A stretch of 23,759 nt of DNA, from assembly GCA_001579985.1 (NCBI GenBank), contig LRSR01009375.1, positions 1 through 23,759 on the forward strand. Direction: 5' to 3'. This document shows positions 1-8,875 of the stretch, one piece after another; the stretch's first letter is position 1, and each line of letters starts with the position of its first letter. Position numbers and translations under genes: made by a program. This DNA comes from Hypsibius dujardini (taxonomy: Eukaryota > Tardigrada > Eutardigrada > Parachela > Hypsibiidae). Below the pieces are notes generated by a model. It was given only the letters and a program-made list of their open reading frames with translations. It was not told the origin of the DNA and made no database searches.

Positions 1-608
1 ATTACCTCCTTCATTCATTCATTCCATTCAATTCAATTCAATTCTCCCTACTTTCCCTCTCTTTTTACCCTCTCTCATCTATCTCCCCTGTCTTTCTTCC
101 CCCTTCCTTTACAGTGCCAATTATACCGGAGTATTTGTCTCAGCTTGATCATCCGGAGCACGCAGCCGGAAATTTCAACAAGATCAGTAGCAGCAGTAGC
201 AGCAACGGTCCGCGGATGACGACCAGCACGGTGGCTTCCGCCATTTGGGTGACTGATCCGGACAGCAGCGTCATCACGCCGGACGACGGTGGGGAGCTGT
301 TTGAGGTGATCACGACGACGGAATTGCCGCCGCCGTCGACACTGTTGTACACGCGGAAACCGCCACGGAGGAGGACGACTAGGGCGGTGACCAATGCGAC
401 CACTCTCTCGCCGGAGGACACGGAGTTGCGTCATGAGGAGCTGGTGGAGGTGAACGTCCGAGTGGGCTTGATGTTCGCATCGAAAGCGGGATTCCAGCTG
501 CTGGCCAATCCGTTTGTCGGTCACCTGACCAATCGGTTTGGATATAGTATACCGATGTTTACGGGATTCTGCATCATGTTCCTGTCGACCGTTAGTAAGT
601 GACCTTTT

Positions 609-690
609 CCAATCCCGGGCAAAATTTCCGATCCCAAGCGAAATTTCCGATCCCGGGCGAGATTTCGGATCTCGGCGGAATTTCGGATAG
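609..690. repeat. Short degenerate tandem repeat in pseudogene intron 2
   Basis: About four imperfect units of roughly 19-20 bases, each with a core like AATTTCCGATCCCGGGCGA, sit just after the exon 2 donor. The matching place in block B (about 15470-15500) has a single degenerate unit, so the array expanded in block A or contracted in block B after duplication. Confidence 0.7.
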
Positions 691-2005
691 CTGGCATTCT
701 AAAGCAATTGTATTGTTCTTCTACTGCGGACTACATCGCAACAGGGATAAATATCAGAACAATAGATTGAACAGATTTATAACGCAATTTAACCACTCAT
801 TTATTTGGAAAAATTGATGCCGATGATATTGCAGGTTTATCGAGAAGATTTCGTGCAATAGCGGCATGCCATAATTGTGGGAACATTTTCAAGTCAAAGT
901 GGTATACATAATACAGGGACACATTGAATGGTTAATTTTTAATATGATTTCAACTACACTGGAAAAAACTATGAGGGTGTCTTATTATACAGAGTGATAT
1001 ATATAGAGTAATGTATATAATATATACTGTATATACAGAGTAATATACAAATCTAGGGTCAACCTGAAATGAGCACACAAATTACAATACATGTAGAAAT
1101 AAAACAATACAGACAGTCATCTTCGCCGACATTTGGTTGAGCACTGCTCCATATAAATCAGCTTAATTCTTCATCTGATTTCTCGGCATCCAATAATTGC
1201 AGTTTAACTGTATCACGGATCTTCCCCCCTCCATTTTTCTGACTGGATTGCTTATCTTCTTTACAGTATTCGCATTCGGCGGAAGCTATTCAATACTGTT
1301 TATGGCGCGCTCCTTGCAAGGTGTGGGCTCGGCGTGCTCCAGCGTTTCCGGTATGGGAATGATTGCGGAGAGATACCCGGACGACCGTGAGCGGGGCAAC
1401 GCCATGGGCATCGCGCTTGGCGGCCTCGCCATGGGGGTTCTCATTGGTCCGCCCTTTGGCGGAGTGCTTTACGACTTTGTCGGCAAAAGTGCGCCATTTT
1501 TGATTCTGGCTTTTCTGGCCTTATTTGACGGGCGTAAGTGCACTTCTTTCATCCACTCTCATATTCGGCTATAAAGCGATTTAATCGTATCTGGAAGTAC
1601 AACCGACAGCATGACCTTTCACCTTAACTTGTTTGTAGTTCTTCAACTTGCTGTGCTCAAACCGCACGTGACCCCTGCGAAGGATGAGCCGACCTCTTAC
1701 ATCGCCTTAATCAAGGACCCTTATATCCTGGTTGCAGCCGGATCTATTATGTTTGCTAATATGGGAATAGCTATGTTGGAGCCTTCGCTGCCGATATGGA
1801 TGAGGGAAACTATGAATACGCCGACGTGGCAGTCTGGAACTGCATTTTTGCCAGCTAGCATAGCTTATCTTCTCGGGACAAATTTGTTTGGACCCTTGGG
1901 TCACCGGATGGGTCGGTAGTTGGCGGCTATGGTTGGGATGGTCATCGTTGGAATTTGCCTTCTAGCAGTAAGTCAATTATATTCCTTTTATTTTACTGGC
2001 TATTT

Positions 2006-2044
2006 TTCTGCCTGCTAGCCTGCCTGTCTGTTTTTTTGTTTGTT

Positions 2045-2081
<37 letters not shown>

Positions 2082-2117
2082 GCCTGTCTGCCTGTCTGCC
2101 TGTCTGTTTGTCTGTCT
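2006..2117. repeat. CTGT/TTTG tetranucleotide array, pseudogene intron 4
   Basis: Runs of CTGT, CTGC and TTTG units fill the middle of this 239-base intron. The homologous intron in block B is 545 bases, and the extra length is mostly the same tetranucleotide. Reading frames through it spell Cys-Leu-Ser-Val repeats and are not genes. Confidence 0.9.
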
Positions 2118-3186
2118 TCATATCTTGGTCTGTTTGTTCCGTATCTCATTCACCGGTCTGGAATACTCGTCAATTCTCTGATGTACTGTTCGGTATTATT
2201 GTTTAGATCCAATGGGCTAAATCTGTCAGCCACCTTATAGTACCAAATGCTGGACTGGGTTTCGCCATTGGAATGATTGACTCATCTATGATGCCGATCA
2301 TGGGATATCTTGTGGATATCCGTCATGCGGCTGTTTACGGAAGTGTCTATGCGATCGCTGATGTGGCTTTCTGCCTGGGCTTCGCTATCGGTATGAATAC
2401 TGATTGCTTCACTTTGCACTCAACGTGATCTTCTGAAAAAACACATCGGTACATTTGTAGGCCCGGCGTTGAGCGGCACCATCGTAAAAAATGCGGGCTT
2501 TGCTGCCATGCTTTATGGCATTGGAATTGTCAACCTCCTGTATGCACCCCTGTTGTACCGGTTAAAGAATCCACCTGGTGGCGAAGAACGCGAGGTACTT
2601 CTTTTTTAGAACAATCTGTTTTCTACAGCTGCAGAGAGCTGCATATGATTGATTGCAATTTGTTACAGGATCTGGATGACAAGATGGCTGATGTGCGTGA
2701 TGAAACGGATGGGGTTGACCGCTCGGGCTGCTAGACGGAAAGTAATTACGGCAATCACCAGGAGTACGGCAGCGCATATAAGCCGGTCGCGCATGGCCGC
2801 AACGGAGGCCAGGACGCTTTTGCTTACTCCTCTAGCAACTATTAACAACCAAATGGAACAACCGGGTCCGGATGTGCTGCTCCGCAAGCTCACTCTTCTC
2901 ATTCTGCGACGTGATTTTGAACAATTTAGTGATCAAGTTAGTTTTGTCCCTCTGTAGCATTTTACAATACTCACAACTAGAAAAGCGGTTGTCTGACGTC
3001 ATTATGGGCAGTGTGGTGTAGCTGGATTCCAGCATAATACATGCAACAAAATACCGTCAATATTCAAGGCTAATGTAGTAATGATACACTGTACTGATAC
3101 GGTAAACATGCGATAATTGGTTTCCTGGAAACGCTAAGGAATAGCCTGTTGGGGTTAAAAATCAATCTCTGACGCAAAAGTAGCAC

Positions 3187-3299
3187 TTACCAAGGAATCA
3201 ATTCATAGTCAGGAACAGGTTCAGTAAAGAATTTGACGAAATCGGCATAGTTGAAAATCCCATTGGAAGAAATGTTCCCTTCCCTCAGGACGGCGTCCA
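3187..3299 (-). pseudogene. CALML4 last exon, orphan copy
   Basis: The minus-strand reading keeps the last CALML4 exon with its acceptor: it begins after the AG at 3300-3301 and reads VDAVLREGNISSNG and on to PDY. In block B the stop codon follows Tyr directly. Here that TAA has become GAA, so the frame runs on as ELIPW to a TAA at 3187-3189. The four upstream exons are missing, replaced by the deletion junction near 3511. With no start codon or EF-hand 1-3 sequence it cannot make a CALML4 protein. Confidence 0.88.
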
Positions 3300-3356
3300 C
3301 TGAAAACATATGAAACTCTCATGATCACATACTTTCTATAAAGAGAATCCCATTTA

Positions 3357-3379
3357 CAGACAGACAAACAGACAGACGT

Positions 3380-3428
<49 letters not shown>

Positions 3429-3508
3429 TAGACAGATAGACTAACAGACAGACAGATAGACTAACAGACAGACAGACAAGCAGACAGACAGACAAGCAGA
3501 CAGACCCA
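3357..3508. repeat. CAGA tetranucleotide array
   Basis: A nearly uninterrupted CAGA run with a few AGATAGACTAA variants. It corresponds to the array at 18479-18676 in block B. Its right edge abuts the junction where about 800 bases of CALML4 sequence are absent. Confidence 0.92.
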
Positions 3509-4044
3509 AAAAGAAAGCAGTTCTCTTATGAGAAACCTTCAAGCTGCAACTGATAGTGAGCGATGCTGCTGTGGCTACTGTGTGCCACACATAGGTGATC
3601 TTGGTCGCGCTCGACCGGATACGGTGGCGCACACCGTTTTAAAGTTTAAAGTCGTTTCCGTACCATTCCAATCATGCGTCAAGGTAAACAGCAGTACCCA
3701 CCATTGTGTATTTGTCGAGCAGGTTACCTGACACGAGAAGCGAAAGGACGGCCAAATGATAAACCAACACAAAGATCTACATTGTAGTCTCGTACAGGTA
3801 CAGGCGCCTGTGACCTACGCAAAATATCAGGACTTCTACTGTACGAGCAAGCAATGAAGTTATGAGCGCCACCTAGCGAAGCGATTTGGAACGAAATCTT
3901 GTTGGGGTTGATCAGGCATTGCTTGAGTCTCCGTATTGGGAAAGCATTGGGAAACTAAACTGGCCTTCGAACGAGTGACTTTTCAACCAATACGAGAATA
4001 TCCCCAACAAACTAACTACCCGAAACTCGAACATATCCACCGTT

Positions 4045-4179
4045 TCTTTCCTTTGCCCTTCGGCTCGGCGCCATCTTGCTCCCACTCTGGGCTTGGCTCG
4101 TGCCAGCAGACTGACCACCCTGCGTAACGGAAGCGCGTTCATTTGAGTTTGGGAATGGTAGTGCCGAAGTAATGTAACA
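4045..4179 (-). pseudogene. SRP19 last exon, orphan copy
   Basis: Minus-strand homologue of SRP19 exon 5 (20105-20247), recognisable from the IPKLK region to the Lys/Gly-rich tail. One base is missing in the tail (CCATCTTG against CCACCCTTG in block B), which shifts the frame, a TAA-like change interrupts the homologous region near 4125, and the TGA stop at the end is not kept. Exons 1-4 were not copied: the duplication ends in the adjacent intron at about 4241. It is a relic, not a gene. Confidence 0.85.
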
Positions 4180-4550
4180 CTGAAAGCTCTGTAAGTTCCA
4201 AGCAGATCCCGGTCATCGAACGCGGTTTACGAATGAGAAGGCCAAATGATTCTGTTGCCTGATAATGATAATACGACTCGAGAAGAACGATTTTTCATGT
4301 GGTTCCGCGTTTAAAATAAGAACGTGTGATGTTTTCACACACAAACTGAAACACTATTTTCCTTTAAAGTTTTGCTATACACAGCACACCAGTTCACCAC
4401 GTGTTCACGTGTTCAGTTCACCCGCAGTGGGCACTGCACCTGAGCAGCAGCGACACATTCACTTTAGAAGTAGAATTTGAAGGACTCAATTAAAGAATGG
4501 GAATTGATCCATCACCTCACCTATGAAATATGTCCTAGTCCCACTAGAAC

Positions 4551-6257
4551 TCATCGCTTCTTATAGATACAAGGTTTCAAAACAATCTCTGGCAAATCTC
4601 CCGTTGCCGCTTGCTGTGTCTTCTTCTTGAACTCTAAAAAGGTAAAATAATTCCCCTCCGAGGCGGTATGATTTCTCTTCTGCACCGAAAATCCCAGCCG
4701 TTCCGTTTTATGGATCAGCTGCTTAACGTTCTCAATACGGCTGCTGACCTCCGCGACCTTGAGGATCCCACCAATTCGTAGAACCCGTCTTGCCTCCAAC
4801 AGGAAATCGACAACGTTGGTGCCCATTAAGGACAGGCAGAAGACGGCCACGTCAACGGAATCATCCGGCAGGGGCACGTTCGACATGTTTGCCACAGTGA
4901 CTCGTTCGTTTAAGGCGCACAGATCGAAGGAATGGCACTTTTGTGGAATGCCAGCGGCTAACTGCGCTTCTCCACATCCAAAGTCCGCAACCTTCCAGTG
5001 CTTCGGTCTAAAATTGCAGAACGACAATCAATCCGGAATCGAATTAGATGATTCAAGAATCCCAGACAAAGCATACACAAACGGACATACAAAATCAAAA
5101 CCAGACACAATACAGATTGACGTGTAGACAAAGTGCAGAAAGGAATACAAGACCAGGCAAAATGGCAGAAGACAGCAGGAAAAGGTAGGAAGCCATTTAT
5201 AGGACTCACTTAGAGAGGACTCACTGTTTTTTCAGCCAGTTGATTATCTCAATCACCGGTTTGTCTGGCCATGCAGCAAACTGCTCGCGATAACCGTCGT
5301 GATACTCTACGAACGCGTCCGGATCTTCCTGGAAAAATTCCATCGCTTCTTCACCGGTCGACGTGTAGAGTCGCTCGTTCAGCACGCGGAATCTCGAGCC
5401 TTTCATACGCTTCTCCGCTTGCTCTAAATAGCTCTCTGCGGCCTTTCTCTTCTTTTTCGGGATGACCGGCACTTTGACTACTTCTTGCTCGTTCAGTCCT
5501 ACCCCAGTGACTATCTCGTCAGGTTCATTGTCGGAGTCCGTGGCTGGTCGAGATCCTTCCGCTACCTGCATGGTGTGGCGCTTCTCCGCTTTCCGTTGTT
5601 TGCGCTCCTGTTGCTTTCTCAGAAGACGAGCCTTCTTGCCGACCGACGGGACATCCGGAACAGGGCGGGGTTTCACATCTGGCAAAGCAAATGAAAAGAA
5701 TACTAGTTTCAATTGCTTTCCACTAAGCCACTAATCAATAACAAAAATTGAAGCGATAAACGAGCGTTTAAGATAAACATGCTACATTGTGATTAGATTT
5801 TAAAGATGCCAGTCAGTCATCGAGTAAAATATTCGACAAATTTGGTGCAAAAAAGCGAGGAAACAGCATTGAAAAAGGTCTAAAAAAGTCTGAAACGCCG
5901 CTTGCCAATCAACCAATCAACCTAAAGGATTCTGAGTATTAGTAGTGACGGTGAATTTCTACCTAATAGTGCAATCAAGCGATGACTCACCTGTCAATTC
6001 TATTGACGGCTGCTTCAGAGGTTTGCCGGCCTTCGAATTCGATTTTGTCAACACTGTCGAACCGCTCGACCACTTGGAACTGCAAAATAAAAAGTTGCTG
6101 CTACAATAATTCGAATTTCCTTCCATATAACTCACCCTTTTACAGGCGTGGTATTATCCTTCGGCGAAGGGAACTTCTTCGGCGTACCAAACAGGCCAGA
6201 AAGTAGTTCCTCCGTTTCCGGTCCTGCAGTTCCCCAGTCATCGCATACCGAAAACAT
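4551..6257 (-). CDS. RRP8: Ribosomal RNA-processing protein 8, nucleolar adenine methyltransferase (4 exons, 373 aa)
   Basis: Coding exons in minus order: 6257-6136, 6079-5991, 5678-5225 and 5007-4551. Phases join exactly (122+89+454+457 = 1122 nt). RRP8 is a SAM-dependent nucleolar methyltransferase that makes m1A on large-subunit rRNA. Residues 1-70 are divergent and begin MFSVCDDWG, and residues about 80-110 are strongly basic, as expected for a nucleolar signal. The family block FRVLNERLYTSTGEEA with FFQEDPDAF and YH starts about residue 176. The Rossmann methyltransferase core follows, with SAM motif I VADFGCGEA (228-236), acidic FDL (249-251) and DVAVFCLSLMGTN (274-286), ending in CIYKKR like the vertebrate protein. 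Human RRP8 is longer (about 456 aa), the difference lying in the poorly conserved N-terminus. Its start is 547 bases from the divergent NDUFA2 start. No missing catalytic motif was noticed. Confidence 0.95.
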
Positions 6258-6391
6258 TTTCAAAGCGCAGGAAATAATACTTGCAAACAATCAAAGTTCG
6301 GCTTTTCCACCATGCGAGAGGTGAACAATATTTAAAGTCAAGAAGCTCCAAAGCCGCAAACGATCTCGCTAACGGCTAAATATTACAGTGA

Positions 6392-6600
6392 TGGGGGGGA
6401 CCCCTGGCCCATAACTTGCCGGGGTGAACCCCTGGCCCATAACTTGATGGGGTGGACCCCTGGCCCATAACTTGATGAGGTAGACCCCTGGCCCATAACT
6501 TGATGGGGTGAACCCCTGGCCCATAACTTGATGGGGTGGACCCCTGGGCCATAACTTGAAGGGGTGAGCCTCTGGCCCATAACTTTATTGCTAAGACCCC
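6392..6600. repeat. 28-base minisatellite, about 7 units
   Basis: Seven CATAACTT-containing units recur at 28-base spacing, each approximating GACCCCTGGCCCATAACTTG plus ATGGGGTG, with a few substitutions. Each unit holds GGGGTG close to GACCCC, so single strands could fold into short hairpins. The array begins with a run of seven or eight G. Because 28 is not a multiple of three, frames through it cycle and look protein-like (GPGVHPIKLWARG); this is an artefact. Confidence 0.92.
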
Positions 6601-6726
6601 TAGGGGGTTAACAGCTGATTTGTCATAAGCGAGATTGAAAATTGGATTATTTTACTTCTCCCAAAATTTTTGTGCAATACACTCAACATCGGAGCTGAAT
6701 CCTGTCGTATTCTGTGGTTTAATAAG

Positions 6727-6791
6727 GTAAAGTTATCTACTATTTCGTTTTTGTAAACTGAAGGAGACTATTAAAAGACCATTTTTTGCAG
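6727..6791 (+). other. Predicted 5' UTR intron of NDUFA2
   Basis: A consensus donor (AATAAG then GTAAAG) and a T-rich acceptor (TTTTTTGCAG) bracket 65 bases ending 13 bases before the NDUFA2 start codon. The intron is inferred from splice signals only. Confidence 0.5.
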
Positions 6792-6804
6792 GCAAGAAGG
6801 AAAA

Positions 6805-7764
6805 ATGGCTTCCGCTGGTGTTCGTGCGCTGGGAAACAGTCTGAAGGAACTGAGAATACACATCTGCCAGAAGTCGCCTGCGAGTCAAGGAGGACGGTAG
6901 GGAATTGGAAAGAAACGATTGGTGAAATTGGGCGACTGGAAACGACGTCGTTGTTTTTGTTCTATGCTTACGCAGGGACTTTATGGAGAAATTGTATGTG
7001 CCATTGAAGCTTAAAAATCCCCAGCTGCCCATTTTGTTGCGGGAATGCAGTGGGATCATACCGAAGATTCATGCTCGCTACGGTAAGGCAGCGTGTTTTT
7101 ATACGGAGTTTGGCTGGAATTATTTGCGATTTTTTGCTGTTGCTGTAGTCAAATCCATCAATCAACTGAGCGTTTTTCTATTGATTACCGTAATCCCCCG
7201 ATCTCAAGGGACACTTTTTTGCCCTACCAGTTAATTTGATCCACCCCGGATCTTATCTGTTCATCACCGTTTGCTGTTGTTTACCTATAATCAATCAATC
7301 AACTGATTCAATGTGTGCGTCAAGAAATAATAATAAATATAATCAAATAAAATGTTTTCAAATAATCGAACAATCAACCCACCACCTGACCACCCCCTGC
7401 TCCGCCCCTTTTGCCCATACCCCGGACCCTCCAGTGTACTCAATCTTGTCGTTGACTTTACTAGCATGCTCGCTTTCTAAGTTTCAATCGGTCGAGTTTG
7501 ATTGATTGATTGACTATTTATTTCCTTTCTCCACTACCACAACAATACGGAAATCCCGTACATGAAAAGTCCATCTGACATTAGATTGACTGCTTCTTGA
7601 ATTTAGCCCTCTTTTGTGTTTCCTAAATTTATCTCATTCGGAGAGATTGCGCTCATTGGTTTGTTTTTGTAGCGTACGGACAGGAAACGTCGGTGGATAT
7701 TTCCGATATGGGAAAGGATCAGGTGCTTCAGACGGTTAACGAACTCGCTTCGAGGCAACCTTAG
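6805..7764 (+). CDS. NDUFA2: NADH:ubiquinone oxidoreductase subunit A2 (complex I B8), 3 exons, 96 aa
   Basis: Coding exons 6805-6896, 6976-7082 and 7673-7764 join in phase (291 nt). NDUFA2 is an accessory subunit of mitochondrial complex I with a thioredoxin-like fold, in the matrix arm. The N-terminus [20 protein letters not shown] leads to [35 protein letters not shown] and ARYAYGQE, each matching the family in order. Both family cysteines are present (Cys21 and Cys55). Length is close to the human protein (99 aa), and no cleavable targeting peptide is seen, as usual for this subunit. The second intron is much longer (590 bases) and AT-rich with AATC runs. It is divergent from RRP8 and is the last recognisable gene before a 6.7 kb gene-poor stretch. 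Confidence 0.96.
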
Positions 7765-8051
7765 GTGTGTTTAGTTGTTCAGCTTTTTGGTTTGAGCTTA
7801 CTTTGTGTAATTGTGTACATATTTATTTATCTATCAACATCATCACTGCCATTCTCTGTTTTGGATACGGTGACCTTGTTGTTGTGTGAGAACTGTGAGA
7901 AGAGTGAAGACAGTATCCCCCTAAGTCTCGCAACCTGTCTTCTCATTTTCAGAAAGCAGAGGAAGTCAATCTGCAGTACCTACACACGGGAGTGGAGTTT
8001 TTGAGGTTGCAGTGAAAGTTTACTCCGTAACAGCTAGATTGACAAACACAA
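7765..8051. other. NDUFA2 3' flank, no assigned gene
   Basis: AT-rich sequence without a clear AATAAA. A good acceptor (pyrimidine tract ending TTTTCAG at about 7952) is followed by a 20-codon plus-strand frame reading KAEEVNLQYLHTGVEFLRLQ and a TGA at 8013-8015. It looks exon-like, but I cannot attach it to a gene; it could be an alternative or orphan 3' exon. Confidence 0.35.
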
Positions 8052-8071
8052 CAGACAGACAGACAGACAGA

Positions 8072-8112
<41 letters not shown>

Positions 8113-8190
8113 TGCAGACAGACAGACAGACAGACAAGTCGGATAGACAGAGACATGCAGGAAGACAGAAGAAACAGACAGGCAGGCAGG
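8052..8190. repeat. GACA/CAGA tetranucleotide array
   Basis: A near-continuous CAGA run, degrading to GAAGACAGAAG and CAGG units on the right. It is the same repeat type as the arrays in both duplicated blocks but lies outside them. Confidence 0.92.
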
Positions 8191-8199
8191 CATACTCAC

Positions 8200-8875
8200 A
8201 TTCTCACGACATAATCCAGAACCAGTTTTGGTAGAGGGCACCACCAGTTTGAAGCTTGTCTTGATCTGTAAACAAGTAGTATGCCACTTCTGGTATCCCA
8301 ACTTGCCTTTTCCTGTTTTCAACTGGTAGATGACGCTCATAAAAACCAATCGGAAGTTCACAGACTTCTCAGTTTCTGTTGGTGACTTCTTAATGAGAGT
8401 GTTCACGCCCACCTATGCGGTGTGGTACCCGCGCCCGCTAAGCCCCTACATCCTACATCCTACCACACGGACAGGATTTATGACAGGAACCGCCGCATCT
8501 GCGTCATCTCTCTGGGACCGCGCGATGTCAAGTATTGGCTCACGGAAGCCATAAATTCATTACTACTACAATGTATACATGTGTCTGCCGCCTTGACAGG
8601 TTTTGTCTGCACGGTAAAGGCCGATAAAACAGAACAGAAACAAGAGCTAATGATAGGTCGGAAAAAGTATGTGATCCTTTTGATCGAGTTTTCTCTTCCG
8701 CGGATGACGCGGCCGCATATAGATGGTTGTTAGCTGTCCTTGTCTTTATTGATGACTTCCTGCTTGTTTCTGTCAAGCTTCAGCCGACAAGCCTGTGGTC
8801 CTCCCTTCCCTGAAAGGGCAACCCACAATGACGATAGCCACACACAGACAGTCTCGCAGTACGCAGCCATCCTAG
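8200..8875. other. Unassigned coding-like interval (possible exons of an unrecognised gene or relic)
   Basis: Several frames here look like protein without matching a family I know. On the minus strand, about 8210-8375, a 54-codon frame includes EVCELPIGFYERHLPVENRK and later TGGALYQNWFWIMS, ending at a possible GTGAGA donor. An overlapping minus frame is open for about 70 codons between good acceptor and donor sites. On the plus strand, about 8440-8560 reads YDRNRRICVISLGP then RDVKYWLTEAIN. From 8784, after a TTCAG acceptor, a frame DKPVVLPSLKGQPTMTIATH runs to TAG at 8873-8875. These frames cannot all be real and no single spliced model joins them. Confidence 0.25.

Larger units (their letters stand above)
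115..2845 (+). pseudogene. VMAT (SLC18) duplicate, exons 2-7, with two in-frame TAG codons
   Basis: Six exons align one to one with VMAT at 14576-17965: 115-594, 1267-1533, 1639-1967, 2207-2390, 2461-2594 and 2669-2845. All GT and AG borders are kept and the first five exon lengths are identical (480, 267, 329, 184, 134). Exon 4 has TAG at 1917-1919 where the intact copy has TGG (Trp381), ending the protein in the second half of the transporter. Exon 7 lacks 45 bases directly after its acceptor and has a second TAG at 2732-2734 in place of a Tyr codon. Other changes include Val to Ile beside the conserved Asp of the GMVDSS motif and Ile-Pro-Ser to Ile-Gln-Trp at the start of exon 5. Exon 1 would lie left of the window. 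I read it as a recent pseudogene; a truncated or recoded product cannot be excluded without transcripts. Confidence 0.9.
1..4241. repeat. Segmental duplication, block A (decayed copy of 14864-20309)
   Basis: Base 1 aligns with 14864, inside VMAT intron 1, and similarity runs through exons and introns to about 4241 (partner about 20309), inside SRP19 intron 4. After the shared run ending GAGAAGG the two copies diverge. Order and orientation match block B: VMAT plus, CALML4 minus, SRP19 minus. Block A is shorter, mainly because about 800 bases (partner about 18677-19480) are missing near 3511 and the VMAT intron 4 array is smaller. The left end lies outside the window, so whether VMAT exon 1 was copied cannot be seen. 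The copies lie about 14.9 kb apart in direct orientation, with RRP8 and NDUFA2 between them. Confidence 0.95.
6258..6804. promoter_or_regulatory. Divergent RRP8/NDUFA2 intergenic spacer (probable bidirectional promoter)
   Basis: The two start codons face away from each other across 547 bases, so both promoters must lie here or overlap. No TATA box is evident at a convincing place. About 210 bases are the 28-base minisatellite at 6392-6600. The NDUFA2 side contains a likely 5' UTR intron at 6727-6791. Confidence 0.6.

Noticed and set aside
1917-1919. Selenocysteine or programmed readthrough in the VMAT copy
   Set aside because: The stop is TAG, not TGA, and a second stop and a deletion occur downstream, so decay is the simpler explanation.
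2040-2240. Cys-Leu-Ser-Val repeat proteins (also at 3441, 7949, 16759, 18445) and their Thr-Asp-Arg-Gln complements
   Set aside because: These are translations of CTGT/CAGA tetranucleotide arrays, present in several frames and inside introns.
1-4241. Retroposed origin of block A
   Set aside because: Introns and intergenic spacers are retained, so it is a DNA-level duplication and not an mRNA copy.
4759-5127. 122-codon plus frame overlapping RRP8
   Set aside because: It is antisense to the conserved methyltransferase core of RRP8.
6383-6580. 65-codon minus frame with repeated GPGVHPIKLWARG
   Set aside because: It is the translation of the 28-base minisatellite, and the frame cycles because 28 is not divisible by three.
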